From a bacterium (GTDB lineage Bacteria; Zhuqueibacterota; Zhuqueibacteria; Residuimicrobiales; Residuimicrobiaceae), in assembly GCA_029554865.1 (NCBI GenBank), contig JAKPUX010000316.1, positions 1 to 51,376 on the forward strand: a DNA stretch of 51,376 nucleotides, given 5' to 3'. Below the pieces are notes generated by a model, which was not told the DNA's origin, searched no databases, and saw nothing but the letters and a program-made list of their open reading frames with translations. A program made the translations under genes and the position numbers. The first letter of the stretch is position 1, and each line of letters begins with the position of its first letter. Below, one piece after another: positions 18,037-26,479 of this stretch.

Positions 18037-18196
18037 CCTGCCACCATTCTTCTGCAGCATACTGGATCCAATGCTGCGCGATCAGCCTGACCACGTCCTC
18101 GGGGATTTCTGCGCCGAGGTCGCCCCTGCAGCCGGCTAAATGGGAAAGCCGTCTAAAGGAATGGATAACGGGACAGCGCTCATGACCAATTTACCT
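18014..18196 (-). other. Possible gene remnant overlapping the phosphoesterase start
   Basis: An open frame without a clear start codon encodes about 57 residues ending in GAEIPEDVVRLIAQHWIQ, YAAEEWWQDEAAYLE. The amphipathic, tryptophan-rich character looks like real protein rather than shadow, and the stop overlaps the phosphoesterase start as in coupled operons. The frame is closed by a stop upstream at about 18190-18196 with no ATG, GTG or TTG in a sensible place. It could be the 3' end of a truncated upstream gene. I do not recognise the family. Confidence 0.3.
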
Positions 18197-18522
18197 GCAT
18201 TTGTTAATGCGGATGAAAGAATGCAAACAACCTGTAAAACAGACATACAATGTAGCTATTCGGGCCCACTGCAACAGAAATCAAGCGAATTGCTCATGGT
18301 CTCGTATATCCTGGTCACTGCCGATCCCGGCTGGATCGAATACGTTCTTTTTCGGTAATATAGTCAAACAGCTATTGAAAGGCAAAGGATTCCCTGAATC
18401 CAGCTGTCGGCCTCCGCATGCCCGCCGGCAAAATAGTCAAAAAGTTGCCAATGGCCCTACCATTCGATCTCACCACGCTCGAGCAGCCCTGCCCATCCAC
18501 CGCCAGAAATAGTTGTTTTTAC
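18197..18522. other. Intergenic region, no gene recognised
   Basis: Short open frames occur on the plus strand (for example from 18140 and 18201), but they have no ribosome binding sites, resemble no family known to me and have irregular composition. Apart from the promoter that follows, I see nothing in this stretch. Confidence 0.5.
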
Positions 18523-18551
18523 TTGCTATTTTTAAGTTGATTCTTTATACT
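18523..18551 (+). promoter_or_regulatory. Promoter of the LVIVD-repeat protein gene
   Basis: TTGCTA (18523-18528), a 17-base AT-rich spacer and TATACT (18546-18551) lie about 115 bases before the chosen start. The position upstream of a ribosome binding site (AGGGGA) supports it. Confidence 0.55.
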
Positions 18552-18665
18552 GAAAGAGAGGCTCACGGGGGAGTGCACACCCAAGGGGATTTCGCTCGCC
18601 ATACTGTTTTACCATCACTCTCACCAACCGATCCAATCGCCATTTCATATTGCCAGGGGACCTGT

Positions 18666-21600
18666 ATGAAGAGAACCGCCGCCGTTCTGTTGCTGGTTTT
18701 GCTGGCCGGATGGGCTACGCGTTCTTCCGGCCAAATAAACGCCACCGCCCACTGGCCGGGCGGCAACTGCCAGGCGGTCGCATTGACCGATGATTACGCC
18801 CTGGCTGCCTTTGGTGGGTTCCTTCACATCGTCCATCTGGCGGACTACCAGCTGATCTCCACCCTCGAGCTGCCGGATGCGGTCCGCGACATTGTCGTCT
18901 ATGGAGAGATCGCTTATATAGCGGCAGCCAAAACCGGCATCCTGGTGGTCGATTTTTCAGATCCAGCCCGGATGAAGCTGCTCACCACCCTGCCGGGATT
19001 CGCGTGGAAATTGATCATTGCTGACGGACGCCTCTATGTCGCGGCCTACGGCAGCGGAGTCGCCCTCTTCGACCTCGCCACACCGCGGCAGCCGCTCCTG
19101 CTCGGCGCCCTCAATATCACCCCGGTGGTCTATGATGTGGCGGTCTCGGGCCGCTACCTCTACTGCGCCGGCAGTTCGCGGGGCCTGACGGTCATTGACC
19201 AGCAGGACCCAGCGGCGCTGAAGGAGCTGGTTACACTCCCTGCCTCCAAAAGCATCTTTCATCTCTGCCTCCAGGGCCGTTACCTCTACGCCAGTTTTGA
19301 ATACAACGAAGGTCTCGATATTTTTGATCTTGCGACACCCACCGCCCCCCAGCTGCTTCCACCCTTCAGCTCCACCTTTAGCTATTATCAAATGATCCTC
19401 TCCGGCACAAGGATGTTCGCCAACACCTACACTAACGGGATAAACGTCCTCGACCTCAGCGATCCCCTCCATCCGGTGGAACGGGAAAAGCATGAAATTG
19501 GCATCCTCCTGGATTTCGCCCTGAGCGGAACCGCCCTGGCCGCCGTGGATGAATGGGAAGGGGTTTCCTTTTACCACCGACAGGAGGGCAGCCTCAGCAG
19601 CGCGACGACCCATATCGAGCTCGATTTCAATGCCTTGAAAATGTTCACACAGGGTTCAACCCTCTATTTTCCGATTTACGGCGGCGGGATGAGGATCTAT
19701 GATCTGACCGACCCCCAGGCGCCCGTCGATCGCGGCAAAGCTGATTGGTACCCCGATGACATGGTTTTCAATAGCTCCCTTGCGTACGTGCTGACCGCCG
19801 CTCGCCTCTACATTCTGGACATCTCCACGCCCTGGCAGCCTGTGCAGATCGCGCAAGCCACTTTGCGGGTCAGCCAGGAGATGCTCACCCTTCACAACAA
19901 CCGGCTCTACGCCTACGGCGGGCTCTACAGCGGCACTTATGGCTGCGATGTGGTCGATATTTCCACGCCTGCAGCCCCTGTAGTCAAGGAGATGATCGTC
20001 CATGAGCCTGGATTTACTCATATCGAGGGTGTGGGTAATGCCCTCCTGGCCCTGGACCGTCACCAGCAGCTTTTCCGCATCGATGTCACCGATCCGGATC
20101 ACCCGCTTAAGGAACCGGCGCCCATGCTTCCCGATTCCGTGGCTTCCTTCTGGCTGCTCGGTCAGACCGGCTATGTGACCGACATGCACGACCGTCTCTC
20201 CATTTATGACCTCTCCGATCCCTTTCATCCGGTGCTGCACGCCACGCATGAGGATGCCAACCTCTCAGCCCGGCCGCTCATGGTGGGCACACTGGGCTAT
20301 TGCTCCGCCTTCCTCGGTTTGAATGTCTTCGATTTCACCGATCCCTACGACCCAGCCTTGCGGGGTTTTGTCGAGGTCTCCTCTCAATTCGCCCCTCCTG
20401 CCCTGGTCAGCGGCCGCCTGGCGCTGCTGAAGATCATCATGGAATGGAAGGTGACCCTCTATGATCTGGAGCATCCCCTCAATCCTGTGCCGGTGGGACG
20501 GCTGGCGCCTCTGGGCAAGAACCGCGGTTTGGCGGTGCGGGAGGCGCTGGCCTTTACGGCGAATGGACCGGGCGGGCTGCGCATGATCGGTATGTCCGGC
20601 GCGGCTCAGCAGCAGGTCGGGGAGTGGCACACCCACGGCAAGGTCGAGGATGTGGCCCTGCAGGGCGAATATGCCTACCTCGCCGTGGAATCCGGCGGCA
20701 TGCATGTGGTGGAGATCGCCGATCCCGCCCATCCTCGGGCCGTCGGCCATTACTATCCGGCCACCAACGGTTCGGTCGAGGCCATCACCGTCAGTGGAGG
20801 ACTCGCCTGCCTGCTGGGTGGTGTCTATAACATCACGATTCTCGATATTCATCAACCCGCGCAACCAGCCGAATTGGCCAAATATGGCGCCGGCTGGAGC
20901 TGCCAGGGCGGCGCCCTGGCCGGTCAGTATCTCTATTACTGCGACGGCAATGTCGGCGTCAAGATCCTCGATCTCCGCGATCCGGCCCATCCCACTCTGA
21001 CGGGCAGTCTCGACACCCCCGGCTTCGCCCATAATCTTTGCATTCGCGACAGCCTCGCCTATGTCGCCGACGATCGCAGCTCGCTGCGGATTCTGAACAT
21101 CGCCGATCCCGCCCATCCCCGCGAGATCGCCTCGCACGAAATCACCTACGCAGAGATCCTCTCCGTCGAGCTGTACGGCCCTTATGCCATCGTCGCGGCC
21201 TCCTACTCCGGGGTCTACATTCTCGATATCAGCGATCCCGCCAACATCCGCCAGCTGGCGAATTTTTACATCAGCGGCTGCTCTTTCGTCGATGTGGCTG
21301 TGGCCGGCGGCTATATCTATGCCTGCGATGAACAATATGGCGTCTACAAGCTCTCCTCCGAGCTCATCACCGGACTGGCAGCAGAAGAGCCGTTACACCC
21401 CGCAGGTTTCGAGCTGGCGCAGAACTATCCCAATCCCTTCAACATGAGCACGGTGATCCGCTTCCGGCTTGGCGTCCAGGAGAAAGTCAGCCTGGTGATC
21501 CATGATCTTCTCGGACGCAAGGTTCGCAGCCTGATCCAGGAGCGGCTGAATGCAGGGATCTATTTGACGCCATGGGACGGGAAAACGGATGGCGGCGAGA

Positions 21601-21680
21601 ATGCCTCTTCCGGCATCTATTTTTACCGGCTCAAGGTGGGCAACCATGTGGAAACCAGACGCATGCTGCTTGTCAAGTGA
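18666..21680 (+). CDS. Secreted LVIVD-repeat beta-propeller protein with T9SS sorting domain
   Basis: 1004 residues from the ATG at 18666. An earlier in-frame start at 18513 is rejected because it precedes the promoter and would bury the signal peptide (MKRTAAVLLLVLLAGWATRS). The body contains about 18 repeats of roughly 42-46 residues with the pattern 'Y.Y.A....L.V.DISDP..P' (for example ILVVDFSDPARMK, VNVLDLSDPLHPV-like, LNIADPAHPREIA). This LVIVD repeat forms seven-bladed-type propellers on cell surfaces. The C-terminus (FELAQNYPNPFNMSTVIRF...GIYFYRL...RRMLLVK) is a Por sorting domain. Its function is probably binding or adhesion; no catalytic motif was seen. A terminator follows. Confidence 0.85.
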   Translation: MKRTAAVLLLVLLAGWATRSSGQINATAHWPGGNCQAVALTDDYALAAFGGFLHIVHLADYQLISTLELPDAVRDIVVYGEIAYIAAAKTGILVVDFSDPARMKLLTTLPGFAWKLIIADGRLYVAAYGSGVALFDLATPRQPLLLGALNITPVVYDVAVSGRYLYCAGSSRGLTVIDQQDPAALKELVTLPASKSIFHLCLQGRYLYASFEYNEGLDIFDLATPTAPQLLPPFSSTFSYYQMILSGTRMFANTYTNGINVLDLSDPLHPVEREKHEIGILLDFALSGTALAAVDEWEGVSFYHRQEGSLSSATTHIELDFNALKMFTQGSTLYFPIYGGGMRIYDLTDPQAPVDRGKADWYPDDMVFNSSLAYVLTAARLYILDISTPWQPVQIAQATLRVSQEMLTLHNNRLYAYGGLYSGTYGCDVVDISTPAAPVVKEMIVHEPGFTHIEGVGNALLALDRHQQLFRIDVTDPDHPLKEPAPMLPDSVASFWLLGQTGYVTDMHDRLSIYDLSDPFHPVLHATHEDANLSARPLMVGTLGYCSAFLGLNVFDFTDPYDPALRGFVEVSSQFAPPALVSGRLALLKIIMEWKVTLYDLEHPLNPVPVGRLAPLGKNRGLAVREALAFTANGPGGLRMIGMSGAAQQQVGEWHTHGKVEDVALQGEYAYLAVESGGMHVVEIADPAHPRAVGHYYPATNGSVEAITVSGGLACLLGGVYNITILDIHQPAQPAELAKYGAGWSCQGGALAGQYLYYCDGNVGVKILDLRDPAHPTLTGSLDTPGFAHNLCIRDSLAYVADDRSSLRILNIADPAHPREIASHEITYAEILSVELYGPYAIVAASYSGVYILDISDPANIRQLANFYISGCSFVDVAVAGGYIYACDEQYGVYKLSSELITGLAAEEPLHPAGFELAQNYPNPFNMSTVIRFRLGVQEKVSLVIHDLLGRKVRSLIQERLNAGIYLTPWDGKTDGGENASSGIYFYRLKVGNHVETRRMLLVK

Positions 21681-21730
21681 TGCCGCAATAACAGGCTCCT
21701 TCTGCCATTCCCTCTTTCCTGACAATTGAT

Positions 21731-21772
21731 AAAAATGGCTGACAGTGGCACATCGCCGTCAGCCATTTTTTT
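21731..21772 (+). terminator. Rho-independent terminator
   Basis: AAAAATGGCTGAC (21731-21743) and GTCAGCCATTTTTTT (21758-21772) form a stem with a T-run on the right and an A-run on the left, so it may work in both directions. It lies 50 bases after the stop of the LVIVD protein gene. Confidence 0.85.
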
Positions 21773-22031
21773 GTACGCCCTCACCCAGCGGGAGATAAAT
21801 CCCGCACCTGCCGGCAGCAATTCCAGGCTACCCCCCGAAATCTCGTTCCCACCCAAAGATATTTAATTAATAAATAGAATGTTATCTGCCATAAATACCT
21901 TGTAAAATAAATGGCCTCATGAAGAGGGCACAGGCTGTGAGTAGGCTGGAAATGGTATGGAGGGATTGGAGTACGCGGCGCCAGGCGTCAGGTGGGAGCC
22001 AGATTTCGGGGGTACCCGGCAGCAATTCCAC

Positions 22032-22060
22032 TTGCTTTTCAGGCCGGTTTTTTCTATAAT
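22032..22060 (+). promoter_or_regulatory. Promoter of the DUF1846 gene
   Basis: TTGCTT (22032-22037), a 17-base spacer and the consensus TATAAT (22055-22060) lie 89 bases before the start at 22149. It falls inside a longer open frame starting at 21957, which argues against that longer frame being translated. Upstream, 21840-21915 is AT-rich but shows no other element. Confidence 0.7.
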
Positions 22061-22148
22061 GAATGATTATTCATGGGGGGTGGATTCCTTCCCCGTGTCC
22101 AGGAAACCGGACCATCACCAGACTGCAATATCCGGGAGAAAGAGGACC

Positions 22149-23666
22149 ATGCCGGCCAGGATCGGCTTTGACAACGAAAAATACCTCGCGGAACAATCGG
22201 CGGAAATTCTCAACCGCATCGAGCAGTTCGGCGACAAGCTCTTTCTCGAATTCGGCGGCAAGCTGATCTATGACTATCACGCCGCCAGGGTTCTGCCCGG
22301 CTATGATCCCAACGTCAAGATGCGCCTGCTGCAGAAACTGGCCGATAAGGTCGATATCATTCTCTGCATCTACGCAGGGGCCATCGAGCACAAGAAAATC
22401 CGCGCGGATTTCGGCATCTCCTACGACGCCGACGCCCTGAAACTCATCGACGACCTGCGCGAATGGGGAATCGATGTGACCGCGGTGGTGATCACCCGCT
22501 TCGAGGAACAGCCCTCCGCCATCCAGTTCAGGAACAAGCTTGAACGCCGGGGCTTCACCGTCTATACCCACAAGACGACCAGGGGCTATCCCAACAATAT
22601 CGAGATGATCGTCAGCGAAGAGGGCTACGGGGCCAACCCATATATCGCGACCACCAGGCCGATCGTGGTCGTCACCGGCCCCGGGCCGGGGAGCGGCAAG
22701 CTCGCCACCGCCCTCTCCCAGCTCTATCACGAACGCCAGCGGGGCGTCCGCGCCGGCTATGCCAAATTTGAGACCTTCCCGATCTGGAACCTGCCGCTCA
22801 AGCATCCGGTCAATGTCGCCTATGAAGCTGCGACCGCCGACCTGCGTGATTTCAACATGATCGACTCACACCACCTCGATGCCTACAACGAAAAAACTGT
22901 CAACTATAATCGTGATGTCGAAGCATTTCCCCTGCTGCGCAGGATCATCGAAAAAATCACCGGCGAACCCTCGCCCTACAAGTCGCCCACAGATATGGGG
23001 GTTAACCGGGCCGGCTTTGGCATTGTCGATGATGAGGCTGTCCAGGCCGCTGCCATTCAGGAGATCATCCGCCGCTATTTCCGCTACGCCACCGAATACG
23101 CCCTCGGTCTCATCGACCAGGGGACGGTGGAACGGGCGGAGCTGCTCATGGTCGAAATCGGCGCCAAACCGGAAGACCGCCCGGTCGTCCTGCCCGCCCG
23201 CCGGGCGGCTGTGGAGGCCGAGCGCCGCGGCAAGGGCAACGAGGGAATCTTTTGCGGCGCCGCCCTCGAGCTCGCCGACGGAACCATCATCACCGGCATG
23301 AACTCGACGATGATGCACTCCTCGGCTGCCCTGATCCTCAACGCCGCCAAACACCTGGCCGGGATCCCCCCCGCCATCGATCTGCTGCCCAAAAGCATCA
23401 TCGAGGCCCTTACCTTTTTCAAGCGCGACGTGCTGGAAGGCAAGCGCCTCAGCCTCGACCTCGAGGAGGCGCTCATCGCCCTCAGCATCAGCGCCGCCGC
23501 CAATCCCGCCGCCCAGGCCGCGGTCGAAAAACTCAAGGAACTCCGCGGCTGCGACGTCCATACCACCCATATCCCGGCCCCGGGCGACGAGGCGGGTATG
23601 CGCAAGCTCGGCCTCAATCTGACCTGCGATCCGGGATTCGCAAGCCGCTACCTCTTCATGAGCTGA
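22149..23666 (+). CDS. DUF1846 domain-containing protein
   Basis: 505 residues from the ATG at 22149 (MPARIGFDNEKYLAEQSAEIL), the usual N-terminus and length of the DUF1846 family; it is preceded by GAGAAAGAGG. Characteristic segments are LFLEFGGKLIYDYHAARVLPG (in parts: LFLEFGGKLIYD, HAARVLPGYDP), VVVTGPGPGSGKLATALSQ, which resembles a nucleotide-binding loop, and MIDSHHLDAYNEKTVNYNRD. The family occurs mainly in anaerobic bacteria. Crystal structures exist but no reaction is established, so no function is assigned. No signal peptide or membrane segment is visible. A small membrane protein gene follows. Confidence 0.88.
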   Translation: MPARIGFDNEKYLAEQSAEILNRIEQFGDKLFLEFGGKLIYDYHAARVLPGYDPNVKMRLLQKLADKVDIILCIYAGAIEHKKIRADFGISYDADALKLIDDLREWGIDVTAVVITRFEEQPSAIQFRNKLERRGFTVYTHKTTRGYPNNIEMIVSEEGYGANPYIATTRPIVVVTGPGPGSGKLATALSQLYHERQRGVRAGYAKFETFPIWNLPLKHPVNVAYEAATADLRDFNMIDSHHLDAYNEKTVNYNRDVEAFPLLRRIIEKITGEPSPYKSPTDMGVNRAGFGIVDDEAVQAAAIQEIIRRYFRYATEYALGLIDQGTVERAELLMVEIGAKPEDRPVVLPARRAAVEAERRGKGNEGIFCGAALELADGTIITGMNSTMMHSSAALILNAAKHLAGIPPAIDLLPKSIIEALTFFKRDVLEGKRLSLDLEEALIALSISAAANPAAQAAVEKLKELRGCDVHTTHIPAPGDEAGMRKLGLNLTCDPGFASRYLFMS

Positions 23667-23673
23667 AGGAATT

Positions 23674-23692
23674 GCCCGCCGCGAAAGCGGGC
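23674..23692 (+). terminator. Hairpin after the DUF1846 gene
   Basis: GCCCGC (23674-23679) and GCGGGC (23687-23692) pair around a 7-base loop, starting 8 bases after the DUF1846 stop. There is no T-run, so read-through to the next small gene is likely. Confidence 0.35.
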
Positions 23693-23757
23693 ATGGAAGG
23701 AAATAGTGACGGAGATGATTTGTCAATAGAGATGGCTAGAATAAAAGGAGAATTGAA

Positions 23758-23886
23758 ATGAGCAAATTCTTGCGGGGACTCGCAGCAGGCTGGGGAGCCA
23801 AAAAACTGGGGCGGGGATGTTTCTCCACCATCCTGATCTTTTTAATCCTCTGGTGGCTGCTAAGCTACATCGATATCTTTAAATAA
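23758..23886 (+). CDS. Small single-pass membrane protein
   Basis: A 42-residue frame starting with ATG eight bases after AAGGAG, an excellent ribosome binding site. The N-terminal half is basic and glycine-rich (MSKFLRGLAAGWGAKKLGRG) and the second half is one membrane helix (FSTILIFLILWWLLSY) ending in DIFK. Its shape, good translation signal and position between the DUF1846 gene and a convergent gene make it a likely real gene. I do not know its function. It could be co-transcribed with the DUF1846 gene. Confidence 0.65.
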   Translation: MSKFLRGLAAGWGAKKLGRGCFSTILIFLILWWLLSYIDIFK

Positions 23887-23903
23887 ACCGGCGGCGGCCG
23901 GGC

Positions 23904-26351
23904 TCACCCCCCCAGCCGCACCCGCACCGTCACCTGCCTGCGGCCATCCTCCGGCCTGGGGATGATGCTGCCCTCAACCGCCTCGCCATCCACCGTCAGC
24001 AGCACGGCATTGCCGCGGCCGATGCGTTTGACCTCGATGTCATAAAGCACACCCTGAAAAACCCGGCTCGCCCTGAATCCTTTCCAGGACTCCGGGATGA
24101 CCGGAGCCACCATGAGCCCATCATAGGTGGGACGGATCCCGAGAATATGCTGGGTGATCGCGACATAGTTCCACGCCGCCGTGCCGGTCAGCCAGGAGTT
24201 CTTGGCCTCGCCATGACTTGGCGCATCCCGCCCGGCGATCATCTGGGCGTAGACATAGGGCTCGCAGCGGTGCAGCTCCGCCAGCTTTTCACGGGCGGAG
24301 GGATTGATACGGAGATAGGCCTCGAGGGCCTTGTCCCCACGCCCGATCACCGTCTCGGCGATCATGATCCAGGGATTGTTGTGACAAAAGATGCCGGCGT
24401 TCTCCTTGTAGCCGGGAGGATAGGAAGAGATTTCCCCCAGCTCCAGATAGTACCGGGAATAGGCCGGCTGCTGCAGCATGATCCCGTGCTCCGTGCCGAG
24501 CAGTTTGTGGGTTGAATCCAGCGCCTTTTTGGCCAATCCCTCCCCGACCCCGATCCCCGCCATTACACACATCCCCTGCGGTTCGATGAAGATTTTGCCC
24601 TCCTTGCACTCCTTCGACCCCACCTTGTGACCAAAATCATCATAGGCGCGTAGAAACCAGCTGCCATCCCAGCCGTGTTTTTTCACCACAGCCTCCATCA
24701 GCTCGGCGGCCTGGCTGTATCGCACTGCCTCCGGCTTGCGGCCGCGCTTTTCGGCGAGGTCGGCCATCTCGTTGGCCGCCAGCACAAAGAGCCCGGCGAT
24801 GAAGACCGACTCCGCCACCTTGCCCTCCTTGTTGGTGGTGGTCTGAAAGGATTGCCCGGGCGTGTCGGAGAAGCAGTTGAGGTTGAGGCAGTCGTTCCAG
24901 TCAGCGCGGCCGATCAGCGGCAGATTGTGGGGGCCGATGCGGTCGAGGGTGTAGGTCAGGCTGCGCTGGAGGTGTTCATAGAGCGGGGTTTCACTGCCGG
25001 GTGCATTGTCGTAGGGAACCATCTCATCGAGGATCGACCAATCCCCGGTTTCCTTGAGATAGGCGCAGGTGCCGAGGATCAGCCAGAGGGGATCGTCGTT
25101 GAAATTGCTGCCGATATCGTTGTTGCCGCGCTTGGTGAGGGGCTGGTACTGATGATAAGCCCCCCCGCTGGGCAGCTGGGTCGCCGCCAGATCAAGCACC
25201 CGCTCCCGCGCGCGCGCCGGCACCATATGTACGAAGCCGAGAAGATCCTGGTTGGAGTCGCGGAAACCGAGGCCGCGGCCGATGCCCGATTCATAGAACG
25301 AGGCCGAGCGCGACATATTAAAGGTGGCCATGCACTGGTAAGCATTCCAGATATTGACCATGCGGTTGGTATGCTTGTCGGGGGTCTTGACCTGGTAGAG
25401 GCCGAGGATACCGTCCCAATAGGCGCGCAGGGCCGAGAAGGCCTTCTCCACCTCCCTGGGCTTGAGATATTTGGCGATGACCGGCTTGACTCTTTTCTTG
25501 TTGATGATCTGCGAGCCCGGGGGATCGAATTTATCCTCTTTCGGGTTCTCCTGATAGCCCAGCAGGATGATCACCTGCCTGGTTTCGCCGGGATTGAGAT
25601 TGAGCTTGAGATGATGGGAGCCGATCGGCGACCAGCCGTGAGCGATGGAATTGAATGAGCGGCCGCGCTCGACGGCCGCCGGCCGTTCCCAACCGCGGCT
25701 GCGGCCGAGAAAGATGTCGCGCTGGGTGTCGAAACCGGCCGGCTTGGGAGAACAGGCGAACCAGGCAAAATGATTGCGGCGCTCACGGTATTCGGTCTTG
25801 TGGTAGATCACCCCCTGCTCGACCTCCACCTCGCCGGTGCTGAAGTTGCGCTGGAAATTGGTCGCGTCATCCTGGGCATCCCAGAGGCAGAATTCCACCG
25901 CCGAAAAGAGCGAGAGCCTGGCCGGTTCCTTGCGCTCGTTGGTAACCTTCACCCGCCAGATTTCCAGATTCTCTCCCAGGGGAACAAAGAAAAGGGTCTC
26001 GGCCCGGATGCCGGCAGAGGTGGAGCCGATGATGCTGTAGCCCATGCCGTGGCGGCAGAAATACTCCCCGACTTCCTGCCGGCTCGGCTGCCACGAGGGC
26101 GACCAGAAGGCGCCGCTGTCGTTGTCGCGCAGGTAGACAAGCCGTCCGCCCAGATCGAAGGGGACATTGTTGTAGCGGTAGCGCGTCAGCCTGCGCAAGC
26201 GGGCGTCGCGGTAAAAGGAGTAGCCGCCGGCGGTGTTGGAGATGATGCCAAAATACTCTTCACAGCCGAGATAGTTGATCCAGGGCAGGGGGGTATCAGG
26301 CCGGGTGATGACATATTCACGCTTCTCGTCGTCGAAATAGCCGTAGTTCAT
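23904..26351 (-). CDS. Cellobiose phosphorylase (GH94)
   Basis: 815 residues, the normal length of GH94 cellobiose phosphorylases. It begins [20 protein letters not shown] and shows the beta-sandwich N-domain (to about 290), a helical linker and the (alpha/alpha)6 barrel. The catalytic Asp is in [15 protein letters not shown] (about residue 483). The stretches [35 protein letters not shown] and [19 protein letters not shown] match the cellobiose-specific branch rather than the chitobiose phosphorylases as I recall them. It converts cellobiose plus phosphate to glucose 1-phosphate and glucose. No signal peptide is present, so it is cytoplasmic. It has its own promoter and is the intracellular end of cellulose use, matching the GH9 cellulase encoded at 42940-45888. 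Confidence 0.93.
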   Translation of the reverse strand: MNYGYFDDEKREYVITRPDTPLPWINYLGCEEYFGIISNTAGGYSFYRDARLRRLTRYRYNNVPFDLGGRLVYLRDNDSGAFWSPSWQPSRQEVGEYFCRHGMGYSIIGSTSAGIRAETLFFVPLGENLEIWRVKVTNERKEPARLSLFSAVEFCLWDAQDDATNFQRNFSTGEVEVEQGVIYHKTEYRERRNHFAWFACSPKPAGFDTQRDIFLGRSRGWERPAAVERGRSFNSIAHGWSPIGSHHLKLNLNPGETRQVIILLGYQENPKEDKFDPPGSQIINKKRVKPVIAKYLKPREVEKAFSALRAYWDGILGLYQVKTPDKHTNRMVNIWNAYQCMATFNMSRSASFYESGIGRGLGFRDSNQDLLGFVHMVPARARERVLDLAATQLPSGGAYHQYQPLTKRGNNDIGSNFNDDPLWLILGTCAYLKETGDWSILDEMVPYDNAPGSETPLYEHLQRSLTYTLDRIGPHNLPLIGRADWNDCLNLNCFSDTPGQSFQTTTNKEGKVAESVFIAGLFVLAANEMADLAEKRGRKPEAVRYSQAAELMEAVVKKHGWDGSWFLRAYDDFGHKVGSKECKEGKIFIEPQGMCVMAGIGVGEGLAKKALDSTHKLLGTEHGIMLQQPAYSRYYLELGEISSYPPGYKENAGIFCHNNPWIMIAETVIGRGDKALEAYLRINPSAREKLAELHRCEPYVYAQMIAGRDAPSHGEAKNSWLTGTAAWNYVAITQHILGIRPTYDGLMVAPVIPESWKGFRASRVFQGVLYDIEVKRIGRGNAVLLTVDGEAVEGSIIPRPEDGRRQVTVRVRLGG

Positions 26352-26411
26352 GGCAGCTCCGGGTTTATTGGATAAGGAGGAGGTACTGGTTTAGATCTGC
26401 TTCCGCCGGCA

Positions 26412-26440
26412 AAATTAGCCAATCAGGAGCGTAAAATCAA
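26412..26440 (-). promoter_or_regulatory. Promoter of the cellobiose phosphorylase gene
   Basis: On the minus strand, TTGATT (26440-26435), a 17-base spacer ending TGATTGGC and TAATTT (26417-26412). It belongs to the recurrent family described in the findings and lies 61 bases before the start codon, which is preceded by CCGGAG. Confidence 0.7.
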
Positions 26441-26479
26441 GAAAAATCGCGCATCGGCGCTCTCCGCCGCCTGCCGGGC

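Noticed and set aside
18513-18665. N-terminal extension of the LVIVD-repeat protein
   Set aside because: It lies partly upstream of the promoter and hides the signal peptide that begins at 18666.
21957-22148. N-terminal extension of the DUF1846 protein
   Set aside because: A consensus promoter lies within it and DUF1846 proteins start at the ATG at 22149.
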